NCBI GenBank assembly: GCA_913061095.1
Contig: CAJXVM010000020.1
Location: 23,835 to 87,834, forward strand
Source: an uncultured Ignavibacteria bacterium
GTDB taxonomy: Bacteria > Bacteroidota > Ignavibacteria > SZUA-365
Length of the DNA stretch: 64,000 nucleotides
Direction of reading: 5' to 3'
Each line of letters opens with the position of its first letter. Within the stretch, counting starts at the first letter, position 1. Shown here one piece after another: positions 18,396-27,456 of the stretch. Position numbers and translations under genes: made by a program. Below the pieces are notes generated by a model. It searched no databases. It was not told the DNA's origin and saw only the letters and a list, made by a program, of their open reading frames with translations.

Positions 18396-20438
18396 CTATT
18401 TCTCGGTAATTGCGGAACTGACATTCAGCCGTGCGTACCCGCGGATACGCACGTAATCGGTCGTACGGAATGCGGCGCCGGTGCTCTCCGTGGCGTCGAA
18501 TGTGATACGGAAGCGGATGGACGTCGCCTGCGCGAGCAGTCCGAAATCTTCCGCACTGAAATGCATGGTCACTTTTTCCAAGAGCGAACTGCTGACATAC
18601 CCTTCCGCGTCTATCGGCGCAGCCGGGACGCGCAGAGGTGCGTCCGCGGTCGAGACCGGAGTAAGGAGCACAGTGCCGTCGCTGTCGAGGAATTGCGGCT
18701 CGATGGTGACGGCTGTGGGCAGGTGGTTTTCCACGTCAAAGCTCAGCGTGCCCTCGTTGACTTCGGTGAGCTTGCTGCGGCTGTCCTCGCCGATGATCAT
18801 GTCTACCGTGTCCACGACGCTGCCGCTGATCTGCGTGAAGCGCAGGGGGAATTCCACGTGCAGGTCGCCGACGATGGAATCCGTGGCGCTGGCGCTGCCC
18901 TGCGCGCCGGTCGGATTCAGCACGAAGGTGCCTTCCAGTCCGAGACTGTCGGGATACGCCGGCGAAAAGGAGTTGAGGAAATTCACCACCTGGCTGTTCT
19001 CGAACGTGATGGTTTTCTCCGATCTGCCCGCAAGGTCGGTCGGCAGGATGCGCAGTGATGCGCTGGAACCGGAGGTGTTCTTGCCGAGCACCGTGGCGTC
19101 TGTGATGCCCACCGGCAGGTAAGCCTGATTGCGAATCGACGCCCACATGCGGGCTTCGGAGAGCTGGATCGATCCGGAAATGCTTCTGTCAATGCCGAAG
19201 TCCGAGTACTCCATTTCACGGATGCTCATCGCGGTCGGTGCGAGCGTACCGGTCATCGATGCAAGCCGCACCCCGCTGACGCTTCCGTTCATCGCGACCC
19301 GGTCATCCTTTGTGACGAGTACCACGTGGTCGGAGGCGTTGTCGGTGACGATCTCCGCGCGGTAGGTGAGCTCGGTTGTATTCTGGAGCTGTGTGTCCGC
19401 ACCGCTGAGATCGAGCGTCAGCGCTGCGCTGCCCTTGGCATCGACGCGGGCGCTGCCGGAAATCGGCGTACCGCCGCGACGGACGTTGTCGAGCGTGACG
19501 ATGACCTGTGCGCCGAGTGCGAATTCGTTGTTCACCGTGAAACGCACGCTTCCGCTGCGAATACTGGCATCCTCGATCCGCAGACCGCTCGTGCCGGCGA
19601 TGTCCACGGTGCGACTGTAACTGAGTTCCTGTGAAGGAACATAGCCGCGTACCGAGAGAATGTCGGTGTCTCGCACCTCACCTTCGACCTCGAGACTGCG
19701 CGCCGAGGTAAGATCAACTGATGTACCGCCGCTTCCCGGAGAAGAAATGTCAAATGCAAGGCGCATGTTGTTCTTCAGCGTCAGTCCGTCGAGCATCATC
19801 GCCGGGATGGCGGCACGCTGCTCCGGCTGCACCACCTGGTCATAGGTAATGGAACCGATTGTGGCGCCGTCGGTGTCAACAAGCCGGATGGCCTCGATGC
19901 GCAGGGGGATGGGCACATGATTGGTGAACGCGAGGAGAAGACGCCCTTTCGCAAACGTCATTTCCTCGAAATATTCCCGCGTGTCGATGGCGATGCTGAT
20001 ACCCAGGTCGTTGCGCAGTGCACTGACGACCTGCTCGCCGCGCGGCAGATCGGGAAAGAGCGTGAACACGTCGAGATGCTGATCGAGATAATCTGGCATG
20101 TCGAATTTCACGGCGTCGAATCGCTCCGTGGCCTCAAAGGTGACGTCGTCGATGCGCAGATGGTCACCGACGCAGATGGAATTCAGCGGGTACCGCTGTG
20201 AGACCACAAGTACCTGGTCACCGTTCTGTGTGATGCGCAGAATGTCGTCTTCCTGCAGAAGGTCTTCCATTGTATAGGTGTGATTCACGAGCGGCATGTT
20301 TGCATCGACATCCCACTCTGGCATCATCGGCGCGAGCGGTTCAGAGCAGCCGCCGAACAGTGTCGCGGCAAGAACCAGCGCTGTGAACGCCAGCGCCCAG
20401 GCGACGGGCGGCTTGGAATGATAGGTCTGACTGATCAT
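18396..20438 (-). CDS. Large lipoprotein of unknown function, beta-rich
   Basis: I do not recognise a named family. The chosen start (ATG 20438) gives MISQTYHSKPP followed by a hydrophobic stretch and the lipobox LFGGC. CAGGAGCAGG lies upstream as a ribosome-binding site; an in-frame ATG at 20486 would add 16 residues before a proper signal. The mature part of about 650 residues is made of Thr/Ser/Val-rich beta segments that look like repeated sandwich domains (ENHLPTAVTIEPQFLDSDG and similar). It ends in ITEK. It lies between a heparinase-like T9SS cargo gene and a beta-barrel gene, which suggests a surface assembly. Confidence 0.7.
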   Translation of the reverse strand: MISQTYHSKPPVAWALAFTALVLAATLFGGCSEPLAPMMPEWDVDANMPLVNHTYTMEDLLQEDDILRITQNGDQVLVVSQRYPLNSICVGDHLRIDDVTFEATERFDAVKFDMPDYLDQHLDVFTLFPDLPRGEQVVSALRNDLGISIAIDTREYFEEMTFAKGRLLLAFTNHVPIPLRIEAIRLVDTDGATIGSITYDQVVQPEQRAAIPAMMLDGLTLKNNMRLAFDISSPGSGGTSVDLTSARSLEVEGEVRDTDILSVRGYVPSQELSYSRTVDIAGTSGLRIEDASIRSGSVRFTVNNEFALGAQVIVTLDNVRRGGTPISGSARVDAKGSAALTLDLSGADTQLQNTTELTYRAEIVTDNASDHVVLVTKDDRVAMNGSVSGVRLASMTGTLAPTAMSIREMEYSDFGIDRSISGSIQLSEARMWASIRNQAYLPVGITDATVLGKNTSGSSASLRILPTDLAGRSEKTITFENSQVVNFLNSFSPAYPDSLGLEGTFVLNPTGAQGSASATDSIVGDLHVEFPLRFTQISGSVVDTVDMIIGEDSRSKLTEVNEGTLSFDVENHLPTAVTIEPQFLDSDGTVLLTPVSTADAPLRVPAAPIDAEGYVSSSLLEKVTMHFSAEDFGLLAQATSIRFRITFDATESTGAAFRTTDYVRIRGYARLNVSSAITEK

Positions 20439-20497
20439 GGTGTCCTGCTCCTGACGAAAACGTTCCTGATATACTTCCATATTCATGTCATTTCATT

Positions 20498-23131
20498 TCA
20501 GTGAATCACGATGCTGCGCTGCGCCTGCGCATGCCCGTTCTGGATGCGGAGTACATATGATCCCGGAGACAACCGCAGGCCTTCAAGGCGAGCAGCGTGT
20601 TTCCCTGCAGAACGCTCCGCAGCGGCAAGACTGTATACCCGTCGACCGAGCATGTCATAAAGACCAATCTGCACGACAGAAGGGGAGGCGAGTTCGTACG
20701 GGACGATGAGCGTGTGTCCCTCGCCGGGCGCGAATGGCTGCGGGTAGGGAGCATCGATGCGCATCGCTGCAGGCGATGCCCGCGGAGTGGAACGGCTCGT
20801 CGTCACGGAGGTGAACTCAATGACGGCATCGCAGGCGACGTCGAGATCCAGCTGCAGGCTTCCGCTCTGCATGGTCCAGGCGCGAATTCCGCTGCCACGG
20901 ACACTGTGCACGACAAATGGGACGGATATCGTGACGGTGGCGGGCCTGTCGGCGCGCGCGGCGAAGTGCCAAGCGGGTTCATCCGTCCGCAGCAAGGCGC
21001 GCAGGGAGTACGACGAGGACAGCGACATCCGGCCTTGCGACCGGATGAAGCTGCCGCCGTCAAGCATCCATGCAACCGGCCTGCCAGCGGTATTGCGGAT
21101 GCTGAAAAATCCGTGAGCGTTAGTCTCGACAGTGCCCAGTGCATCCGTCGATGTGGATATGCTGCCGCCGGTGGCATTCACCAGCGAGAAGAGCTGTTCC
21201 TCATCCGTTCGCAGTTGTGTGACGGTGACACCGTCGCACGGGATATGCGTCGAAGATTCTACGTGAACCGCCGAGGGCACGGGATACAGTACGGAGTGAA
21301 ACGTGGCGTTCCGGCCAGTGACGGAGCTGTACATTGCCGTGTGCTCTGCAAAGTGCCGGGAAGACGGCGCGTGCATGCGTGTTACCGCTTCGTGCAGAAC
21401 GGCTCCCTGTGTTGCCTGCACGACTGCGTGCAGTCGCATGTCACCCGCGGTCCACACACCCTGATGCGCGTTGAATCGCGCATCAAATGTCCCGGCAGCG
21501 GTGCTGCCGTTGCCGTGCACCTGGTGAGTGTATGTGTGGGAAAATGCGGAAGAGACCTCGTCACGAAGAATGAGGATCCGTCCGTCCAGCACCGCCGCGT
21601 GCCGTGTGATATCGGCGCCCTGGTACTGTGTGCGCACCGAAACCATGCCGCTGGATCCTGTGGTGAGTTGCTTTTCCATATGGGCATCGGTGCCGAAGAG
21701 GAAACTGCCGAATGACGTACTGTCAGCGGCTTTCCCGTCGACGAGAATGACATTGTGCTGCCTGCCGTAGATCAGTGCGTCGCGCTCACTGCTGCTGTGG
21801 TAGCCGGGCTCCAGCGCGAGCAGTTTTCCGCCCGCATGCATCAAGAACGCGGTTTCATTGGCGTGCTTGTGGCCGCTGCCCACCGGCGACCGGTGCGTGC
21901 GTGCACGCCCGTGCTTGCCGATCAAGGCGACGTAGCCGGCATCGGATTCCCAGCCGTTACGGAAGACGGCGTATCCCGCTTCGGGCATCACATGCGCGAG
22001 CGGCAGCGTGGATGTCGCACGCGGCTGCAGCACGCCGCTGCTCAGGAATTCCACCCGCGCATCGAACGTTCGTGCGAGTTCAGCCGACACGCGGGCATGC
22101 GAAACCGGATTGCAATCCGTGTCGAAACTCGGCCAGACAAGATGATCCATCTGCGGCATGATGCCGGCGACAATGGCCAGCTCGGGGAAAAACGTATTGC
22201 GATATGTATCCTCGAATGGTGGCAGGTGACCGTCGGGCATGCGCAGCGCGGCGATCCATTCGAACAGCCGGTGATAACGGGGATCACGCAGGGGATTCGG
22301 AATCGTGCCTTCGTCTGTCTGCAGAGCCGTACCGTCGAGATGCAGATCAAGCGCCGAGAAAAACGGCAGAAGGCTGATCATGGCGTAGCGAAAATACCAG
22401 GGACCTTCGCTGTATCCGTAGTTCGCATCGTCATCGCTCTGGTATTCCCACATCGTTTCGTCGATATGGAGCATCGCCGTCTCAAGCCATTGCCGCGGCG
22501 TGCGCCGCAGTCCCGAGACAGACGCGTTCTGCAGCACGATGCCGGCATAGCCGACCGCGGCCGCGAGCTTGAGCGACAGATTATTGCGCACGACGAAGGG
22601 TTTGTCCAGTTCTTCGGCGGCATTGTCGGCGAATCGTGCCAGTCGCGCCATCGCCGGCGGCAGTTCCGCACCGGTGATGCCGCGGTAAAAGTCGTACGCC
22701 GTGCAGTACTGCATCAGCTCGACAGCACGCCACTGGAATTCCTCGGCGACGCCGCTGACCTCCGGCGACACGGATTCGAGCAGCTGCGAAAGACGTGCAA
22801 TCCTTATTGTGAACTCTTCTTCGGAGAGTGTCTCCATGTTCTCGTCCAGACCGATGACAAGGACGAAACCGAGCGCCTTCGCGGCGGCGGATGCCTCCAT
22901 CGAGGAGGCGGGTTCAGATCCGGCAGTGTGAAAGAGGTCCTGATACAGTGTTCCTGCGAGGTCGTCGTGCTTGATGGCTTCGATGGCGTGAAGAATGCGC
23001 TGAGCACTGCCGGATCTGAGCGATGCGAGCATCTCGGTCTGGGAGGGGAACCCGGTCTGAGCCATGACCGGCGAGGGGAGTGTGAGTGTGAGACCTGCAA
23101 GAAGACACAATATGACGACTGTTGACTTCAT
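20498..23131 (-). CDS. Secreted heparinase II/III-like protein with T9SS C-terminal sorting domain
   Basis: The 877-residue protein starts with a signal peptide (cleavage near SPVMAQ). An alpha-rich toroid-like N-terminal half follows. A heparinase II/III-type region then shows GSGHKHANETAFLMHAGG, LALEPGYHSS and GRQHNVILVDGK. The last 80 or so residues form a T9SS sorting domain: PYPQPFAPGEG, LYDMLGRRVYSL, then SPGSYVLRIQNG. It is probably an extracellular polysaccharide lyase or a cell-surface relative. The substrate is unknown and the match to characterised heparinases is distant. The gene is first in an operon with a lipoprotein and a barrel protein. A 23-bp inverted repeat lies 50 bases upstream. 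Confidence 0.75.
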   Translation of the reverse strand: MKSTVVILCLLAGLTLTLPSPVMAQTGFPSQTEMLASLRSGSAQRILHAIEAIKHDDLAGTLYQDLFHTAGSEPASSMEASAAAKALGFVLVIGLDENMETLSEEEFTIRIARLSQLLESVSPEVSGVAEEFQWRAVELMQYCTAYDFYRGITGAELPPAMARLARFADNAAEELDKPFVVRNNLSLKLAAAVGYAGIVLQNASVSGLRRTPRQWLETAMLHIDETMWEYQSDDDANYGYSEGPWYFRYAMISLLPFFSALDLHLDGTALQTDEGTIPNPLRDPRYHRLFEWIAALRMPDGHLPPFEDTYRNTFFPELAIVAGIMPQMDHLVWPSFDTDCNPVSHARVSAELARTFDARVEFLSSGVLQPRATSTLPLAHVMPEAGYAVFRNGWESDAGYVALIGKHGRARTHRSPVGSGHKHANETAFLMHAGGKLLALEPGYHSSSERDALIYGRQHNVILVDGKAADSTSFGSFLFGTDAHMEKQLTTGSSGMVSVRTQYQGADITRHAAVLDGRILILRDEVSSAFSHTYTHQVHGNGSTAAGTFDARFNAHQGVWTAGDMRLHAVVQATQGAVLHEAVTRMHAPSSRHFAEHTAMYSSVTGRNATFHSVLYPVPSAVHVESSTHIPCDGVTVTQLRTDEEQLFSLVNATGGSISTSTDALGTVETNAHGFFSIRNTAGRPVAWMLDGGSFIRSQGRMSLSSSYSLRALLRTDEPAWHFAARADRPATVTISVPFVVHSVRGSGIRAWTMQSGSLQLDLDVACDAVIEFTSVTTSRSTPRASPAAMRIDAPYPQPFAPGEGHTLIVPYELASPSVVQIGLYDMLGRRVYSLAAAERSAGKHAARLEGLRLSPGSYVLRIQNGHAQAQRSIVIH

Positions 23132-23180
23132 TCGACCCTTCTGGTGAACGGACCGTTTCTCAGCGATTGAAAAACCTGGT

Positions 23181-23203
23181 TTGTGATATGTCTGCTATCA
23201 CAA
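23181..23203. promoter_or_regulatory. Inverted repeat upstream of the heparinase-like gene, possible operator
   Basis: TTGTGATA (23181-23188) and TATCACAA (23196-23203) are perfect 8-bp arms with a 7-bp spacer. The site lies 50 bases upstream of the start at 23131, in a 253-bp gap. It is not a canonical CRP site, since the TGTGA/TCACA half-sites are 11 rather than 6 bases apart. The rest of the gap (23204-23384) shows only a purine-rich stretch and no gene I can support. Confidence 0.45.
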
Positions 23204-23384
23204 TCGCCAAGTTATGGAGCCCGTCTTACAGCAGGCTTAATCCCCCCTTACAATTTTGTCAGGAGAGCGGGAACGGATGAATCAGGAATGAGGAGTGTGA
23301 ACTATGGGATAAAGAATGATGGAGGGAAAGGGAAGCGCGAAGGAGAAGCCCCGGGCGAGGAATGAGGGGCGGGATGGCGAAAAA

Positions 23385-23807
23385 TCAGGAGTTCCCGAGT
23401 GCCGCGAGAAATGCCGGGGTGGGACGCACGGGTCGCTGCCGCTCAACATCGAGAAAGGCATGCACCGTGTATCCAGTGGTGATAAGTGTCTGTTTGCCAC
23501 CGTTATCCTCGAGGACGATGCGGTAGTCGATCCGAAGTGTGGAGCGCGGAATTTCCCGCACCTCGCTGATCACGGTGAGGAGATCGTCATAGCGCGCGGG
23601 CTGATGATACCGGCAGTGTGCCTCCACCAGCGGCAGCAGAATGCCGTCGCGCTCGAGTTGAGCGTAGGGATATCCCAGTGCGCGGATCAGTTCGGTGCGG
23701 CCCACCTCGAAATACTCGAGGTACTTGCCGTTGTAGACGATCTTCATCTGATCCGTGTCAGCGTAGCGGACGCGGATCCTGGCTGCATGCGAAACGGGAT
23801 CGGTCAT
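23385..23807 (-). CDS. Acyl-CoA thioesterase, YbgC/4-hydroxybenzoyl-CoA thioesterase family (hotdog fold)
   Basis: At 140 residues it has the usual single-hotdog length. The N-terminal VRYADTDQMKIVYNGKYLEY holds the catalytic Asp of the YbgC type (YxDTDxxGxVYHxxY, here with Met-Lys in place of the Gly region). EVGRTELIRALG follows. It should hydrolyse acyl-CoA thioesters, with unknown chain preference. The start codon lies one base after the accA stop (TGAGATG), so the two are translationally coupled and a link to fatty-acid supply is likely. Confidence 0.85.
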   Translation of the reverse strand: MTDPVSHAARIRVRYADTDQMKIVYNGKYLEYFEVGRTELIRALGYPYAQLERDGILLPLVEAHCRYHQPARYDDLLTVISEVREIPRSTLRIDYRIVLEDNGGKQTLITTGYTVHAFLDVERQRPVRPTPAFLAALGNS

Positions 23808-23808
23808 C

Positions 23809-24759
23809 TCAGGTGCTGAATTCTCCCATGGATCCGAATTTACGGATGCGGTTGCGACGCAGCTGTTCGGGCTTGATGCCGCGCAGCTGCTTCAGTTCAT
23901 CGATCAGGGTTTCCTTGAGCAGATGAGCCGCATGCGCGTGATTGCGATGGGCGCCGCCCAGCGGTTCAGGAACAATGCGGTCGATAAGTTTCTGTTCCAG
24001 CAGGTCGGGCGCGGTCAGCTTCAGCGCTTCGGCCGCCTGCTCCTTGTACTCCCAGCTGCGCCAGAGAATGCTCGAGCAGGACTCCGGTGAGATGACATTA
24101 TACCAGGTGTTCTCGAGCATCAGCACACGGTCGCCCACGCCGATGCCCAGTGCGCCGCCCGACGCCCCCTCGCCGATGATGGTAACAATGATCGGCACCG
24201 GAAGCCGCGTCATTTCGAACAGATTGCGCGCGATGGCCTCGGCCTGTCCCCGCTCTTCGGCCTCGATGCCGGGATAGGCGCCCGGCGTGTCGATGAGCGT
24301 CAGCACAGGACGATCGAATTTTGCGGCGAGCTGCATCAGTCGCAGTGCCTTGCGATATCCCTCGGGATTGGCCATTCCGAAGTTGCGGAACAGGTTGCTC
24401 TTGGTGTCGCGACCCTTCTGCTGGCCTATGATCATGACCGACTGCCCGTCGAGACGGGCGAAACCGCCGACGATCGCATGGTCGTCCCCGTGGCGCCGGT
24501 CGCCGTGCAGCTCCGCGAAATCCGTCGTCATGTGTCGGATATAGTCGAGGGTGTACGGTCGATCCGGATGCCGCGCGAGCTGCACTTTCTGCCAGCGCGT
24601 CAGATTTGTGTACACCGAAGAGCGCAGGTCATCGACCTTGCGCTCAAGAGCGTCGATTTCCGGGGCGATGTCGAGTTCGTCAACGACGCGTCGCATCTCT
24701 TCGATCTTCTGTTCGAGTTCGACGATGGGTCTTTCGAAATCAAGTACGGTTTTGGCCAT
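23809..24759 (-). CDS. accA: Acetyl-CoA carboxylase carboxyltransferase subunit alpha
   Basis: With AccD this subunit transfers the carboxyl group to acetyl-CoA to form malonyl-CoA, the first step of fatty-acid synthesis. The 316-residue length is normal. Signatures are an N-terminal coiled segment ([11 protein letters not shown]), [62 protein letters not shown] and [12 protein letters not shown]. No accD, accB or accC is in the window. It is followed by a coupled thioesterase gene and preceded, after 6 bases, by a glycosyltransferase gene. Confidence 0.96.
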   Translation of the reverse strand: MAKTVLDFERPIVELEQKIEEMRRVVDELDIAPEIDALERKVDDLRSSVYTNLTRWQKVQLARHPDRPYTLDYIRHMTTDFAELHGDRRHGDDHAIVGGFARLDGQSVMIIGQQKGRDTKSNLFRNFGMANPEGYRKALRLMQLAAKFDRPVLTLIDTPGAYPGIEAEERGQAEAIARNLFEMTRLPVPIIVTIIGEGASGGALGIGVGDRVLMLENTWYNVISPESCSSILWRSWEYKEQAAEALKLTAPDLLEQKLIDRIVPEPLGGAHRNHAHAAHLLKETLIDELKQLRGIKPEQLRRNRIRKFGSMGEFST

Positions 24760-24765
24760 AATATG

Positions 24766-26781
24766 TTATTTCCTGCTTCTTTTCAACGCGAGAAATACGA
24801 TGGTGCGGATGATGATCTCGATATCCAGAAAAATCGAATAATTGCGCACATACTGGATCGTCGAGGCGAGGATTTCATCCTGCGTCAGATGCTCCCGGTC
24901 GCGCAGCTGCGCCAGTCCCGTCAGGCCCGGTCGCCCGAGATAGATGTCAGGCAGGTGCTCGAGATGCCCGGCATCGTAGCCGACAAGACTGTACCGGCCG
25001 CGAAGTACCGCAGGCAGCTTCCGGATCATGCGCGCGGCAGGACCGGGCTGCCGGCGGTCGGCCAGCAGGGATACAAACGGGTAAATTAGCAGTATTCCGG
25101 GCAAAGACAAAGTGATGTCGAGCATGCGCTTGAGCACCCGGTTGGAGGTGCGCATCAGGTTGTACTCCAGGTCGAGCAGGGGGACGCTGCTCAGCTGATC
25201 CACGCTGGTCTTGCCGACGATGAATTCCATGGTGCGCGGCACGATGCGGTAATGCACGCGCTGTCCGCGCGTCCGGCTGATCATCCCGAGGATTTCGGAA
25301 TAGGGAAGGACGTCGGGACCGATGATCACGTCGGTTACGGCGTTTTCGTCGATGACTTTCCCGATATTCTGCACACTGCCGATGACCGGCACACCTTCGA
25401 CGAGATCCCCGATGCGCTTGCGGCTCAGGTCGATGAGACCGACGATGTTATAGGTCTGTGCATCGAGTTTTTTCAGCCGCCGAAGCACGTCGAGTGTCAG
25501 GTCATTGAGTCCGACAAGCAGGCTGCGCCGTCCGGTGACGGGATGTTCGCGCTGCTGCGGAAAGAGGAGCGCTCCCGCTACCCGCCGTCCGGGGATAAGC
25601 AGCAGGTTCAGAGCACCCGCGATCAGCACCACGATACGGCTGAATCCCCACTCTTTGAAAAAGAAGGTCATCGATGAGAGGATCAGAAACGCGAGCAGCA
25701 CCCCGAGCGCCGAGCGCACGACGCTGAAGCGCTCGCGCGTATAAGCGCCGGCGATCAGGAGTCCCGTCCACATCACGGCCACAACCACGATGTACACGGT
25801 CGGATACGCATAGTCGGGAAAACGGAACAGCCCGCCAAATCGCAGCAGCTCCGCGGCGATCATGGCGATGATCGTCGTCAGGGCATCGGCCAGCAGCGGC
25901 CAGGCGCGCGCAAAATAGTGCCGGGAGCGGGAAAGCAGCTGACGGACGTGGATACCCGCCGTGATAATGCCGCTCGTAATCGGAGAAAGACCGAGGTTTT
26001 TGCGCGCAAATACCTGCATGGCCTTGTAGAACTCCGCCGTGGCGTCGATGCTGCTGCGCTTGGTGCTCTCCCCGCCGTAATGCACGATTTTCGTGCTGTG
26101 GACGTAATACAGCTTCCACCCGGACTGCTGCGTGCGGTAGCACCAGTCGAGATCCTCGCCGTACATGAAATAACTTTCGTCCAGCCCGCCGATGTCGTCG
26201 TACACCGCACGACGCAGCATCATGAAGGATCCCGAAATGGCATCCACCTCATAGGTCTCATCCTCATTGAGATAGGTGAGATTGTAGCGGGCGAACACAT
26301 GCGATTTCGGAAACAGTGTGCTCAGACCGGTGAGCTTGGTGAACGAGACCCAGGGCGAAGGGAAACTGCGCCGGCAGGCGAGCTCGAACGTGCCGTCGGG
26401 TCGAATGATCTTGCATCCCGCCATGCCCACATCTTCGTTCTCCCGGAAGAAGCGCAGCATCGTTGCGATGGTGTCTTCCTGCACGAGTGTGTCGGGATTC
26501 AGCAGCAGAAGGTATTTTCCCTGCGCCCGGGCGAGCGCGAGATTGTTCGCGCGAGCGAATCCAAGATTATCGTCGTTGGCGATCAGGAGGACGGAAGGAA
26601 AGCGCTGCCGAACCATGTCAACCGTGCCGTCGTCGGAGTTGTTGTCAACGACAAACACCTCGGCCGGTATGCCCTCCAGGGCGGAATCGAGCGAGTGAAG
26701 GCAGTTTTCCAGGAGATCCCTGACATTATAACTGACGATAATGATCGAGATCACCGGATCGGGTTGCGTTTCGGTGGACAT
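24766..26781 (-). CDS. Fusion of a GT2 glycosyltransferase and a degenerate polyprenyl phosphoglycosyltransferase
   Basis: Residues 10-250 or so are a GT2 domain: IIIVSYNVRDLLENCL, VDNNSDDGT, LLLNPD, then GLDESYFMYGEDLDWCYR, typical of rhamnosyltransferase-like enzymes. Several membrane helices (about residues 300-395) and a Rossmann-like domain follow, as in WbaP/WcaJ proteins. The C-terminal part resembles a bacterial sugar transferase: RVLKRMLDITLSLPG, RGRYSLVGYD, then RPGLTGLAQL. The middle of that domain is missing, including the KFRSM motif and the catalytic Asp-Glu pair, so the phosphoglycosyltransferase part is probably inactive or divergent. A surface-polysaccharide role is likely. 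The accA gene follows after 6 bases. Confidence 0.82.
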   Translation of the reverse strand: MSTETQPDPVISIIIVSYNVRDLLENCLHSLDSALEGIPAEVFVVDNNSDDGTVDMVRQRFPSVLLIANDDNLGFARANNLALARAQGKYLLLLNPDTLVQEDTIATMLRFFRENEDVGMAGCKIIRPDGTFELACRRSFPSPWVSFTKLTGLSTLFPKSHVFARYNLTYLNEDETYEVDAISGSFMMLRRAVYDDIGGLDESYFMYGEDLDWCYRTQQSGWKLYYVHSTKIVHYGGESTKRSSIDATAEFYKAMQVFARKNLGLSPITSGIITAGIHVRQLLSRSRHYFARAWPLLADALTTIIAMIAAELLRFGGLFRFPDYAYPTVYIVVVAVMWTGLLIAGAYTRERFSVVRSALGVLLAFLILSSMTFFFKEWGFSRIVVLIAGALNLLLIPGRRVAGALLFPQQREHPVTGRRSLLVGLNDLTLDVLRRLKKLDAQTYNIVGLIDLSRKRIGDLVEGVPVIGSVQNIGKVIDENAVTDVIIGPDVLPYSEILGMISRTRGQRVHYRIVPRTMEFIVGKTSVDQLSSVPLLDLEYNLMRTSNRVLKRMLDITLSLPGILLIYPFVSLLADRRQPGPAARMIRKLPAVLRGRYSLVGYDAGHLEHLPDIYLGRPGLTGLAQLRDREHLTQDEILASTIQYVRNYSIFLDIEIIIRTIVFLALKRSRK

Positions 26782-26802
26782 GGGTGGCGTGAAACCGTCC
26801 GG

Positions 26803-27417
26803 TTAAATGGGCTGATTGATGCGCGAGAGTTCGTCGAGCGTGATCATTGGCAGACGGAATCGAGCAGCATATTTTTTCTCGGTCTGCACCGAAATCCCGC
26901 TGTTGTCGATCCCGGTGACCACGATTTCGATTTCACCGACACCGTCAACGACGCTGCGGCTGAGTCCGAGCGACTGTTCGGCCGTTTCCTTTTTTACGAA
27001 GCGTACCGATCCTTCGATGATGCCCGTGCGGCGCATGACGTCGCTGTCATCATCGATGCCGAACACCCAGAAGGCCGAACGGTCGTCGCCGGGAGCGTAT
27101 TCGATCTGTGTGCCGGTGGCAAAGGCCGGGAACTGCAGCGCGAGCAGCTCTGTGAAACCGCCTTCGGTGGACGTGGTGCGGATGATGATCACCTGGGAAT
27201 CACCGGCGGTCAGTTCCAGCGCACCTTTGATGCTGAACGGCGCCTGCTCGTCCTCTGCGGCAAAGCGGGCATTTTCGACGATGTAACCCATCCTTCCGCT
27301 GATCACTTCGCCGGAAACTGTCGTCGTGGCGGTCCCCGCCTGTTCTTCGGCCTGCCTGTGTTCCTGTGAGCAGGCGCTGAACAATGCAATAAGGACAACA
27401 AGGATGAACGGTCTCAT
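26803..27417 (-). CDS. Small lipoprotein of unknown function
   Basis: I do not recognise a family. The 204-residue protein starts with a short signal and the lipobox LFSAC. The mature part is a single beta-rich domain with TAGDSQVIIIRTTS, ALQFPAFATGTQIEY and a C-terminal ITLDELSRINQPI. It sits 39 bases after pyrC and 21 bases before the glycosyltransferase fusion on the same strand. It may therefore be co-transcribed with either without sharing their function. Confidence 0.7.
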   Translation of the reverse strand: MRPFILVVLIALFSACSQEHRQAEEQAGTATTTVSGEVISGRMGYIVENARFAAEDEQAPFSIKGALELTAGDSQVIIIRTTSTEGGFTELLALQFPAFATGTQIEYAPGDDRSAFWVFGIDDDSDVMRRTGIIEGSVRFVKKETAEQSLGLSRSVVDGVGEIEIVVTGIDNSGISVQTEKKYAARFRLPMITLDELSRINQPI

Positions 27418-27456
27418 GTCGATAGCCCCGAAGTTGTGAACGGATACACGATAGGA

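Noticed and set aside
23181..23203. CRP-like binding site
   Set aside because: The half-sites TGTGA and TCACA are 11 bases apart instead of 6, so it was kept only as an unnamed inverted repeat.
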